Below, piece by piece: positions 21,662 to 34,300 of a stretch of 64,000 nucleotides of DNA. The stretch lies in the NCBI GenBank assembly GCA_030847615.1, contig JAUMIR010000002.1, positions 285,490,028 to 285,554,027 on the forward strand, given 5' to 3'. Source of the stretch: Gambelia wislizenii. Lineage: Eukaryota > Chordata > Lepidosauria > Squamata > Crotaphytidae. Every line of letters starts with the position of its first letter. Positions within the stretch are counted from its first letter, which is position 1. The notes under the pieces are model-generated. The model saw only the letters and a list, made by a program, of their open reading frames with translations, searched no databases and was not told the origin of the DNA. The position numbers were made by a program, and so were the translations under genes.

Positions 21662-24600
21662 GGCTTTTCTTCGCAAACGAAGATTCAGGAAGGACTCATC
21701 CCACGCTTTCTGCAAGCGTGCTGATGACTAAAAAGGCCAATCCGAGATAAACATGTCTGGTTACAGAAAGCACAGCAGAAGGTCTCCTTCGGTGATGTTT
21801 CTGCGTTGTCCTCTTACGCTGACCCGTGGCGAGTTTACCGTAGAGTACTATTCTTGGTAGGCAATGGTCCTCCATCCTAGAAATGTGCCCAGCGCAGCTG
21901 TGTTCTCAGTATCATGGCCTGAATGCTGGTGATCCCTGCTTGCTCAAGGACAGCAACATTCGTCACATAGTCAGTCCAGTGTATATTTAGGATTGTACGT
22001 ATACAGCGCTGATGAAAGTGTTCGAGGAATTGTAAGTGGTGGTGATAGGTGACCCATGTTTCAGACACATAAAGGAGAATAGATAGTACAGTGGCTCTAC
22101 ACACACTGATTTTTGTGCTTCGCCTCAGGTGTTTATTACTCCAGACTCTTTTGTGAAGTCTTCCAAATGCGCTATATGCCTTTGCTAATCTGTGATCGAT
22201 CTCTTTGTCAATCTTGGCGTCTGAGGAAATGATGCTTCCCAGGTAGGTGAACTGCTGAATGGACTTAAGTGCAGATTTGCCGACGGCAATGTGGGGATGA
22301 TGGTGTTCGTCCTGTGGTGCAGGCTGGTAAAGAACTTCTGTTTTCTTCAGGTTGACTTCTAGCCCAAACAGCTCTCCAGCTTTTGCGAAGCAGGATGCTA
22401 GGTGCTGCAGAGCTGCTTCTGTGTGGGCTACAAGGGCAGTATCATCAGCGAAGAACAGCTCACAAACTAGATAGTTTAGAGTCTTAGAACAAGCCCTCAG
22501 ATGGTTTAAGTTAAACAAGCTACCATCAGTACGGTAACGTATATAGATGCTATCTTCTTTGAGCTCTGCCGTAGCTCTTTGGAGCATCATGCTGAAGAAG
22601 ACTGTAAATAAAGTTGGAGCAAGAAAACAACCTTGCTTCACTCCATTAATTATTAGAAAGGGCTCTGAAAGAGCATCGCCATATTTGACTTTACCGTGCT
22701 GGCCCTCGTGTAGCAAAATAATCATTTTAAGGAATTTGGGGGGACATCCTAGTCTTTCCAGGATCTGCCACAGACTTTCCTACCCACAGTGTAGAAGGCT
22801 TTGGTGAGGTCGACAAATGTTACATAGAGACCCTTGTTCTGCTCTCTACATTTCTCTTCAGTTGTCTAAGGGCAAATACCATATCTGTAGTACTCCTATT
22901 GGCTCTGAAGCCATATTGGCTTTCACGAAGAAGTTCTTTTGCAATAGCAGAAGCTAATCTGTTCAGGAGTATCCTTGCAAAGATTTTTCCAGCAATAGAG
23001 AGTGTTATGCCTCGATAGTTTGAGCAATTGGATTTTGCTTCTTTTTTCTTGTACAGGGTGATGATGACTGCATCTCGGAGGTCTGATGGCAGTTCCCCTT
23101 TTTCTCAGCAATTCACAAGGAGTTCGTGGAATTTATCTTGGAGTACATGACCTCCGTGTTTCCAAACTTAAGGTGGGATTCCATCAATCCCAGCTGCCTT
23201 GCCGTTTTTCATCTTCTGTATGGCCTTAAGGGTCTCTTCCAAAGTGGGAGCGATGTCCAATTCATGTTTCATTGGTTTTTGTATCCTATGTTGGATAGCT
23301 GAGCCTTGGACTACTCGGCTGGCACTAAAGAGACTTTGAAAATATTCAGCCCATCAATTCAGGATGGAGGCTTTATCAGTAATTAATGTTTGACCATCTG
23401 TACTGTATAAGGAGCTTTGGACCTGATAGGTAGCTCCAAACACTGCTTTAAGAGCTTCATAAAATCCTCTTAAGATCACCCAGATCTGCACAGCGTTGTG
23501 TCTTTTCTGCTATATTGATCCACCACTTGTTCTGCATGTCTCAGAGTTTTTGTTGAAGTTTACTACATGTGAGATGGAAAACTGCTTTTCTTACATGGCA
23601 GGTTGGCTGGGCAAGGTATGCCTGGTGAGCAGTTCTCTTCTTTGCCAACAGCTCCTGGATCTCTTGGTTGTTTTCATCAAACCAGTCTTGATTTTTCTTG
23701 TGGGAGAACCCGAGGGATTCTTCTGCAGACTGGAGGATGCTGTTTTTGATATGTTGCCAAAGGACTGTAGGAGAAGGATCTGTAGGATGGTCTTCAAGTT
23801 TTGTTTACAGATTTGCCTGGAAGTTGTCTCTCATGGTAGCTTGTTGAAGATTGTAAGTGGGGGAAAGGGCGAAAATGCCCCGTTTTCCTCCGCTGCCCCG
23901 ATCCCTCCTTCTGGGCTCCCAAGGGAGCCCAGAAGGAGAACATGGGCCATGGAGCCAAACCCAGGGATTCACTCCCTCTCCCCACCTTCAAGGAAGGTGG
24001 GGAGAAGGGGCGAACATGCCCCGTTTGGCTCCACGGCCCCGATCCCTCCTTCTGGGCTCCCTCCTGGAAGGGAGCCCAGAAGGAGGATGTGGGGCTGTGG
24101 AGCCAAACCCCCGATTCGCCCCCTCTCCCCACCTTCAAGGAAGGTGGGGAGAAGGAGCAAAGATGCCCCGTTTAACTCCGCAGCCCCGATGCCTTCTTCT
24201 GTGCTCCCTTGCAAAAGGAAGCCCAGAAGAAGGCATCGGGGCTGCGGAGTTAAACCCCTGGATTCGCTCCATCTCCCCACCTTCCTGATGCCAAGTTTAA
24301 CTCTGCAGCCCTGATGCCTTCTTCTGGGCTCCCTAGCAAAGCGAGCCCAGAAGGAGGCATCGGGGCTGTGGAGTTAAACCCCTAGATTTGCTCCCTCTCC
24401 CCACCTTCCAGGAAGGTGGGAAGAGCGAGCGAAGATGTCAAGTTTAACCCTGCAGCCCCGATGCAAGGGAGCCCAGAAGAAGGCATCAGGGCTGTGGAGT
24501 TAAACCCCTAGATTCGCTCCCTCTCCCCACCTTCCAGGAAGGTGGGGAGAGGGAGCGAAGATGCCTAGTTGAATTCTGCAGCCCCGATGCCTTCTTCTGG

Positions 24601-27600
24601 GCTCCCTTGCAAAGGGTGCCCAGAAGGAGGCATCGGGGGGAGTTAAACCCTTGATTCACTCCCTCTTCCTTGAAGGTGGGGAGAGGGGGTGAATCACAGG
24701 CTTTGGCTCCACAGCTTCCGTGTCCTCCTTCTGGGGTCCCTTCGGAAGGGAGCCCAGAAGGAGGGATCAGGGCTGTGGAGCCAAACGGGGCGTGTTCGCC
24801 CCTTCTCCCCACCTTCCTTGAAGGTGGGGAGAGGGGGCGAATGTAGGGGTTTGCCACGGCTGCCCCCGCTTCCCCTGCCTTGGTCCCCTTCGGAAGAGCC
24901 AAGATGGAGGGAAGGGGGCTGCTGAGGCAAACTGGGCGTTTTCACCCCTTTCCTACACCTTCGAGTCACGTTTGACTGGAAGGTTGAAGAGAGGGGCGAA
25001 CGTTGCGGCTGGATGGATGGGGGAGCCCTGCAAGCTGATCCTGTTCACTTTCCCAACTCAGGAGGAGATCCTCCTGAGTTGGGAAACAAAGAGGATCAGC
25101 TGGCAAGGGTACCCCAGCCAGCCAGCCAAATTGGGGTGGTGGTGGTCTTATATGGTGAATATATGCCTAAGCCTAGATTTTTGGCTGGAAATTGGGGTGG
25201 TGGTCTTATATGCCGGAATATACGGTAAGATGAAGATTTAGTTTACATCTTAACGAGGCAATGATCTGTTTGGCATTCTGCACTGGGCATCACTCGAGTA
25301 TGACACACATCACGAATGTTTCTCTGGCGGACTTGAACATAGTCAATAAGGTGCCAATGTTTGGATTGTGGATGCATCCAGGTTGTCTTCAAGCTATCTT
25401 TCTGCTGAAAGATAGTGTTTGTAATAATCAGCTGTTGTTCTGCACAGAACTCTAGCAAGAGGCGTCCGTTATCATTGCAATTTCCAACACCATGCTTGCC
25501 TAAGACACCTTTCCAGGCTTTGGAGTTCTTTCCTACTCTGGCATTGAAGTCACCAAGGATAATAATTTTATCTTCTACTGGGACTTTTTGTATGAGGTGG
25601 CGTAGGTCTGTGTAGAATTTGCCTTTCTCTACAGGGTTGGCTTGCATAGTTGGGGCATATATACTGAAGAGAACAACATGTGGGAGGCATAAGGAAATAA
25701 TGCGATCATAGTGTCTTGTTGGCAAGGTTTCAGGTTTGGAGGCAATGGAGTTTTTAATCATAAAGCTTGCTCCTGAAAGATGTTTTTCGGGTTTGGGTTT
25801 GCCAGACCAGCAACGTGTGTAGCCGATGCCGTGTTCTTTAAGGCTGCCTTCCTCACGGAAAAGAACTTCACTAAGAGCAGCGATGTCAATATTAAGTCGT
25901 GATAGTTCATGGGCTATTAGAACAGAACGACGCTCAGGCCGTCCACTATCTGCAGAGTCTCACATGGTTCTGATATTCCAACATGCAAGCGTCAGTTTAT
26001 TTACACCTTTGGAGGCCGGTGTGTGCCTTTGTTTCTTTGCCTTGGCTTGACTGCATCAGAAGATGTCTGTTGGTCGCAGCTAGCCAACCGGGTAGATGGG
26101 GATGAGCTTTCATTAGGCCACCTTTTCTAGGCCCCTCTCCATATGGAGCAAGCAGTACTCTCCTTTACAAAGGCTGCTTGGTTGTTCAGAATGCTGCCGA
26201 ACAAGACTGTCATCTCCTGGGTCAGCCTCAAGCGACCAAAGTCCTGAACTGCCTGCATGCAGGGTTGGGTCTGTGGCTTCCAGTGCATCTTTACACCTGC
26301 CATTTCGTCCCTCGCCTCTCGCTACAGGACTTTTTCAGAATTGGATTTGTCCTTCGAGCCTGTGCAATGGATTTTTCTGGTGGAGCATAGTGTGCACAGA
26401 ACTGGCCTCACTCTTTCAACCAAAGGTTCATCTGCTGTGGCCTTGCAAGCATGGACGGTAGCAATGAGGTCCTCGGGTCGTAGGTTTGATTAGAGTTTCC
26501 TTCTCTTAGATGGTTGACCTTACAGGGTTGTACGAGCACCATCTGCCCAGGTTTGGGATTAGAGTTTTCCTTCTCCTAGGTTGGTTGCCATAAGGCTAGA
26601 GAGCCCATCCTGCCCTTTGACGCTCTTTGTCAGACCCTTCGGTTTTGACCTGTCTGGCATAGGAGACCCTACCGGTGGCTATTATGCCACTGCCAGCATA
26701 GCTCAAAACATCATTAGGGTATGCAAACCTCTCTCCCACGACAAGGGGGTGTCAATGGAGAGGATATATATATAAAATATATATAAAATGAGAGCTGGTG
26801 TGTTGAAGGATGTTCAGTTAGGTAAGTGGACATGGTACATGTAGCACTGTTCAGTAAGCTGCATCACATTCTCTCTCTGGCTTTTCTTCACAAACAAAGA
26901 TTCAGAAAGGACTCATCCCGCGCTTTCTGCAAACACGCTGATGACTAAAAGGGCCAATCCGAGATAAACATGTCCGGTTGCAGAAAGCACAGGAGAAGAT
27001 CTCCTTGGGTGATGTTTCCAGGTTGTGATTCTTTCTACGTTGTCGTTTCTCTTCAAAACTTGTTCGGCATGAGTTCTCAAATAAGGCTGCAGCATTGTGG
27101 ATAGTGCGTCTCCATGCCTCCCAATGTGAGGCCAGGGTGGACCATTGTTGGTGGTCAGTTTGATCGCGCCTGAGATGTTGTTTCAGGGAGTCCTTGTATC
27201 GCTTTTTTGGAGCATCCCTCTTACAATGACCCGTGGTGAGTTCACCGTAGAGTACTATTTTGTGGAGGTGATGGTCCTCCATCCTGGAAACGTGCCCTGC
27301 CCAGCACAGCTGTGTTCTCAATATCATGGCCTCAATGCTGGTGATCCCTGCTTGCTCAAGGACAGCAACATTCGTCACATAGTCGGACCAGTGTATATTT
27401 ATGATTGTACATATACAGTGCTGATGAAAACGTTCAAGGAGTCGTAAGTGTTGGCAATAGGTGACCCATATTTCAGACCCGTAAAGGAGAATAGACAGTA
27501 CAATGGCTCTATACACACTGATTTTTGTGCTTCGCCTCAGGTGTTTGTTACTCCAGACTCTTTTGTAAAGTCTTCCAAATGCACTATATGCCTTTGCTAA

Positions 27601-28347
27601 TCCGTTATCAATCTCTGCATCACATTATTGCACAAGCATATGTTATAACAGTATGGATGCCTACATTTCTTTGTTCTTAATTCTTTTCTATTCTCCATTC
27701 TCTGGTAGACCTACTGGAGAGTTCAAGAGCCAGTCTTTCTTGTTTTGTGCCTAGATAGCCTTTACATTAGCAGACTGATTTAATTTAATGTAATTGGTAT
27801 GCTGAACAGCAGGCATAGAGTGCCAGAAGAAGGTGAGGTTGTGTTTTTGAGGTCAAGGTTGATTTTTGGCTGAACTGTTTGTAGGCTTGCTTGTGTATTT
27901 TTGTATGTTTGGGGCAGTGTGCTCTTCCTGATCACATGGTCTAGGGGGTTGCAGCTTCTGCTGAGACGAAGTGAGTAAGATTTCGTTGGGGTGGAGCTAC
28001 TAGCCACTAGTTCTCTATAGCTACTGCCTCAGTTTCTTTTTTTATTTATTAGGAATTTTTCAATACATTAAAATAAAAAAAATATACACTACAGAAAAGA
28101 AAAAAGTTGTAGAAATAGTAGATAGACAACAACAAAATAATAACAACAAAGAAAACCTATCGAAGAGAGATAGTTTGAGATTGACTTCTGGCTTTCCTAC
28201 CCATGGTTATATATAATCAATACAATCTTACTTCTCCTACCAACAGTATAGTTGTCCCTTCACATTCGCGGGGGTTACACACGGAACGGATTTGAACCCC
28301 CAGCAAACAACTCCAGAGAAGCTGCCAGGATTTAAGGTGGATGGTTT

Positions 28348-28378
<31 letters not shown>

Positions 28379-31300
28379 ACACACACTTGAACCCCCCAGC
28401 AACCAACTGGGACCCCAGAGAAGCTGCCAGGATTTAAGGAGGATGATTTCTTCCCTCCACACACACATATGGAAGGTGTGGGAGGGATTTGAACCCCCAG
28501 CAACCTACCTTGACCCCAGAGAAGCTGCCAGGATTTAAGGAGGATGGTTTCTTCCTTACACACACACACACACACACACACAGAAGGTGTGGTTGGGATT
28601 TGAACCCCCAGCAACCGACCGGGACCCCAGAGAAGCTGCCAGAGAAGCTGTAAAATTTTCCAGAAAGGATTTTCATATGATTGTCACAAAGGAGGCAGGT
28701 AACATTTATAGTTTCAGTATTATAAAAGAAGTTTGTCAATATACACATTTAGGAAAAACACATCAAAATCTTGGCTTTAATTCCCCTTTAAAACCTGGGG
28801 ATTAATACATTAGAGTTTTAAAAGCCTATTATTTGTCACTGAATTGGCTTAATGGAACCTGCATAGGAAATAGGCAGTTGCCTATGGCAACTGAGAATGT
28901 CTGCCATGAATGCTGCCTCTGGTTGCATTATTTTGTATGGTTTGTTAATATAGGTTTATTTGAGATTCTAGACTTCCAGTAGTGTTTAGTCTCATGTCTT
29001 ATGGAATACTTCTCAAATAATACTTGACTAAATCTAACAGATTTCAGAGAATATGTGGGCTGCCATACTTCTCTCAGTGGGTAACACTATCCTGTTTGAA
29101 GCCTACGTCTTCAAAAGTTTATAACTCAAAACAGAACAGTTATTCTGATTAGCACCCAGTGGCATGTGAATCATGAATGGCAGTGCCGAGTTTTTCTGTA
29201 GATCAGCATTATTTCAGTATTTTATTTCCTTGGAAAGGAAATTTGATTAATAGGCTCACATGTTTTCACAACTTGCTTTGTTCATATTTTTCTTTATTTT
29301 ATATTTTACTTTCCTTTCAGAAGCTGCTGACAATAAAGTAACAAAATATTCACAGAACCAACCATGGCATTCTGCCAGTATTGTTTCTCCATTTGTCACA
29401 TTTGTCATGTTTTTTTTTTCCATTTTAAAATATTATTTCTTATACTTGTTTAGTACCCCAAGTCTTTGAAGATAGGTTTTTTTAGATGAGGTAAGATGAA
29501 GCCATTTCATAATTTAAAAGAAAAATATTCTGTAGCTGAGTAATTTAATGGAAAATGTAAAATTAATCCTGTAGCTTATTCCATAAGTATGAATGTGGTG
29601 TTCAGTCCCAGTATATGGTAGATAGACAGAGAAAAGCAGACATGGTGATGCTTTGTGGGCTGGCAGCATGTGCACTGCTTATAAATGCTTATAAAGAAAG
29701 TCACTTTGGAAACCAAAGATTACAGAAAAATTGGGGAGGGGGCAGGGGAGTGAATTAACTGAGTGAACTTTTAAATTAAATAGTTAATGAATTTCTTGTT
29801 AGGGCAGAACACCTCTGCTATGTTCACTGCTGTCCACCTTTTAAAAAATCTCATAAAACTTAGCAAGTTTCCCACAGCTCTCTGTTAAATCTAATATTGG
29901 CTAATTGATTATTGCTTACTGTTTTCTGTGAAACAAATTTTTTGGCTTTGAACTGTTCTGTTGGAAGTTGCTATTGACTACACAGGCTACTATTATATGG
30001 AGTGTTGAGAAGGGCCAGGAGTCAATTGAATGTGTAGCATGGATAAAGTTATTCAATCATTTTCAATAACTTACTGGTATATGATTAAATTTGGAATGTG
30101 TGTTGAGCAAAAGAGGAGTGTCAGGCCAAATTGCATTTCAAAATCCATGATGCTTCTAGCAGTACTGTGTCTAGTGGAGAGACAGAGTATCTGCAGAATA
30201 TGCTATTTGTGACCCCATTTCCACACAAAGAATGTACTGAATTTAGTGGAATAAAACGAGCTATGAAATATTTGTTTACTAGTGCTATCTTGTTGCTAAG
30301 AGATGATCTGGTCTTCGGAAGGAATATTCTCTAGAGCAGTGGCTCTTAGCGTTTTCTTTACCAGGGACCCCCTTTAAATGTATTTTGTTGCCATGGACCC
30401 CAAGACTTAACTCAAAATTTAAAAACCAAATAATAATAATACTAACAACAACATTTGATATAACAATAATACAATTACACCATTCATTAAACCTTCCCCC
30501 AGAGGCACGGGAGGGGGAGGGAAGATTTTTCTCCTGCTTCTTCCTGCAAGTTTGTGGCTGGAGTGGATTGAATGGCAATACGCAGGCCAAGCCAGCCAGC
30601 CCTTGCCTTGGCTCCTATCACATGGCCACTCCACTGAAAGGAGGAGGTGGGCCAAGCAACCTTCAAGCCTTTGTGGACCCCCTGTGAGGACATTGCGGCC
30701 CTCTGGGGTTCCCTGGACCACAGGTTAAGAACCACTGATGCACAGTAACACTTGGGCTCTATACAGAAACAGTAGCGCAATTAACATTTGAAAATAAGTA
30801 TGTTAGAAGAGCTGTGATGAATGAGATCAAAGGCCTATCTAGTCCAGCGTTCTCTCCACACACTGGCCATCCAGATGCCTATGAGTAGAGTAGCATCTTC
30901 CCATTTGTGTATGCCAGCAGTTGACTTTCAGAGACAAACTGCCTCTGATGTTGGAAAGTAATACTGTATTAATGAATAATAGCCATTGATAGCCTTCTAT
31001 CTCCCTGAATTTATCTAACCCACTTGGGAAGCCAGCCAAGTTGATGTTGGTAACTAGATTTTGTGGTACAAATTTCAGTTATTGGCCAGAATCCTATTGG
31101 GGAGATTGTGGGGGCACAGCCACTGTATGTTGCAGCTGTTTTGAGCCAGTATGGGGTGGGAAATCACTCTAAAAATTCTTCTAACATTTTGGAGGATTAG
31201 AGCCTTCAGGGACTGCAGGCTGGGGCTCCACAGGCCATATGCAGCCCATGGATTGTACTTTCTCCACTCCTGGCTTTTATTAAATTACATTTACCATTTT

Positions 31301-34300
31301 AATGCCTAGGCTCCACAATATGTTTTTGGTTTCACCACCCTTTCAGCTTCCTGACTGAGCAGGAATTAACTAGGCATGTTTGGCTCTAGGAAGAGCTATG
31401 GAGGCTGGAAACAGGAAAAGGTAACATTCCCAGTATGGATTACTCTAGCATGAATTTCAAGATTTTTTTCATTTGATCTCTTTTCTGTTTAGGAGCATGT
31501 TCATATGAATGGTTACTATAGGTCAATGGTTCTCAACCTTTTGGGTCCCCAGATGTTGTTGGACTGCAGTTCTCAGGAGCCCTCTGAGGTCTCACCTTGG
31601 CAGCCAGGTGGTCCTCCCAACCATTAGTGAGGCTGTGAGTTCAGTCCTACAGGCTCACTAATGACTGAGAGGACCACTTGGCTGTCAAGGTGAAACCTCA
31701 GAGGGCTCCTGGGAACTGTAGTCCAACAACATCTGGGGACCCTAAAGGTTGAGAACCACTGCTATAGGTTAACAAACCATCTTCAGTTTGTGTACAGTTC
31801 ATCCCAAGAGTTACTCTTTTCATAAGTTTTCTTTACTATTTGGAATAGGTGAGAAAGGCCTTCCGTATTATGGCTTTTCCATGCTGCTACCTTAAGATGA
31901 GTGCAGGCATCAGCAGATTCTTCTGGCTAGCACAGTGTATATAGTCCTATGTCAATATTAGCAACTGGTAACTGTATAGCGTGGGGAAGCACTCCTTTCA
32001 GGCAATGCTCTGGTAAGCTCTGCAAAGGAGGTTTTTTCCCCCTAAATGTTCCCCATTCCAAAAGTCACCACTTTCTCAAAGGCCAACTTTACAACTGTTT
32101 GGGTGAAATCTTAACATTTTAAAGACTTGATTTGATACTAAACTTTAATGAAAATTGCCATAAAGCAATTTTGAACATAAAGGCTGCAATCCAAAGAAAC
32201 TGTGTGTGCATATGGAAGGTAATCAGCCTTTTTTCCTGCTTCCAGCCTCCCCAGCCCAGCTCCCCAGCTCTTCCTTGAGTCAAACATGCCTTCTTAATTC
32301 CTGCTAAGCTGGGAAGCTCAATGGATGGCCTTGATCCTGAACGGTCTCTCTGTTTAACCTATCTAGCAGAGTGAGTGGCTGAAAAATCTTAATTCTGAGC
32401 TCCTCCATGGAAGGCTGGGACAGAAATGCAAGCTGATTTCCAAAGGGTTATTCTCATAACACGAGGGTTTGGCCCTTTCACTCTGCTTTTTAAAACAGAT
32501 ACCTCATACCAAGACAAGCTTTCTGAAATCCTCTGACTTTGAACGGTATTATTGAGGACCTGTTTTTTTACAAAACAGAAATCCAGAGCCTTCTTGGACC
32601 CAATGAATTACCTTGCATGTTATTTAAAAGGAAAATAGTTCAAAAAATATTTTACTGTTCATACGTCTGTAGGATAGGGTGGGCAAAAAGCAGGCCTCCA
32701 TACTTCCAGGGGTGGGGGGTAGCTTTCCTAACCTGTGAAAGTTATCAACTCCTGCTAGAGAGCGAGAGATCCACCCCCTTTGTATGCATAATTTTCTCTC
32801 TTTCTCAATAAAGTCATTGTGTATTATGTGTATAGTTAATTTATTCTTAACTAGTTGGATGTTCTTGCACCTAAGTGACCTTTATACAACCAGTACTCTC
32901 TTGCCATTAGTGGCCTAAGAAGTGTTACTTGTACAGACATACCTCAGCTAACAAAGCCTCTAACAAAGAAGCTCCTTTTTACAAAGTCTTTTTATGGCTG
33001 TCCAACCCCCTTTTCTCCTTGTTTTCCATCTAGCAGGAAAGCTTTTTAGCAGTATGGACATCCAGAGGGTGGTTAGGCAGGGCTGGAGAAACGTAGACTT
33101 TCAGAGTTAGGCTGCAATAGCATGTTTGCAGAAAACAATGCATTAAAGGTTGAGCTGGCAAAGAATGAGATTCTGCTCTAGCTGATCCTACTATATGTGC
33201 CTGCCTACAACAGGCAAGGTGAACAGCTTTTGCCTCCAAATTCAAACATGTTTGAACAGCTAAACAGCCACCAAAATGGAAATCATAAGAAGAGCAGAGC
33301 CTAGTGAAATAAAAAGCTATTCCTGGATGCATTATGGAAGAAGCTTTCAAGTGAGCTGTAGAAGGTTCAAAATATTTTTATTTACTTATTATGCAAGGCT
33401 TACCTGATTGAATTGTTTCATATCACATGTGTATATTGTTAGTTTTGAATAAAAAGTTTGCTGAAACATGTAAAACGGCTCTTCTTTTTTGTGGTGTAGG
33501 AAGCTGCCCTTAATCTTTCCATGTTATTTCTGCCTCTGGTACCAAAGTGTCTGTTAAAGACATAATGACTATGAATATACCTACTTTGTTATCTGGAGTA
33601 TACCTGTATCATCATTTTTCCTATCAGCTGTATTTGATTTTTTTTTAAACTTTCATATATTCATGCAAGATCTCAAGTTATCTTCTGCTATTTTAAAAAA
33701 ATGAAAATATGTATATTTGATTTGAATTGGGTCTTTGGTTTGCTTTTAGGTTTTAAACATCCTAAAGGAAACAGAAGTCAAACTTGTCTTGCCAAGCTGT
33801 GCTATTATTCCAAGAACATTTATGCTTAAGCCTGGAATGGCCCTGTTTCTGGGTGCACTAGGGCGAATAGATTATTTACAGGTAAGACATAGGGGACTAC
33901 TTCAATTTTTTTAGCAAATTCTTATTTGTCATAGTATTACAATATGTTGTTGCATGGCCTATGTGTTCATCCATTCCTGTCTGCTGAGGTATATTCCAGA
34001 CACATTTTTAAAAAGCAAATAATAGTTGTATGATCCATGCATAGAAATAAAATTCAAGGTTCTGTAATATGATTGCTTACTAAAATCTCACAAACAAGGC
34101 AAGCTTTCGGTTTCTCCAGAAACCTTCAGGTTAGTTGGTACAAAATTTATGGCATGTGTAAAAAAAAAAAAAAGTACATAAAGAATAAGTAAGTATCCAA
34201 AGAATCTGACCAGATATTGCAGTCATTATCTTTGGAAGTAGACAGACTTCCCCCATGGAGACTGAAGTGCCTCAGTAGAACAAAGAGGTGTTAAGACAGC

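Larger units (their letters stand above)
21640..26750 (-). mobile_element. LINE-B, long copy with APE endonuclease and reverse transcriptase, split by an insertion
   Basis: Minus-strand non-LTR retrotransposon. From its 5' side: non-coding 5' region (about 26750-26060), endonuclease-like reading frame (about 26060-25240), a 1.4 kb foreign insert (23853-25230), then reverse transcriptase and C-terminal domain (23852-21680). The frames on either side of the insert read as one protein once the insert is ignored. Stops, frameshifts and a deletion at about 21,800 make it inactive. The protein resembles the LINE type often annotated as 'craniofacial development protein 2-like'; clade not assigned. 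Confidence 0.8.
20151..33749. other. NOA1 intron 3
   Basis: 13.6 kb. Contains the CA-rich block, the LINE-B copies with their insertion, an AT-rich LINE-like antisense segment at 28035-28245, the AC minisatellite, hAT elements and the 32934 element. 20151-21180, 27630-28030, 28700-30330 and 31770-32930 show nothing I can name. Confidence 0.7.

Noticed and set aside
21877..22725. Domesticated reverse transcriptase
   Set aside because: Frames upstream are interrupted by stops and an insertion, and further damaged copies lie next to it; nothing suggests selection.
23496..24314. 272-codon open frame with FWAP/LLLGS-type repeats
   Set aside because: Runs from LINE-B antisense into the hairpin minisatellite; repetitive and without family resemblance.
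23870..24965. CRISPR-like array
   Set aside because: Units are contiguous tandem repeats with no unique spacers, and the genome is a vertebrate's.
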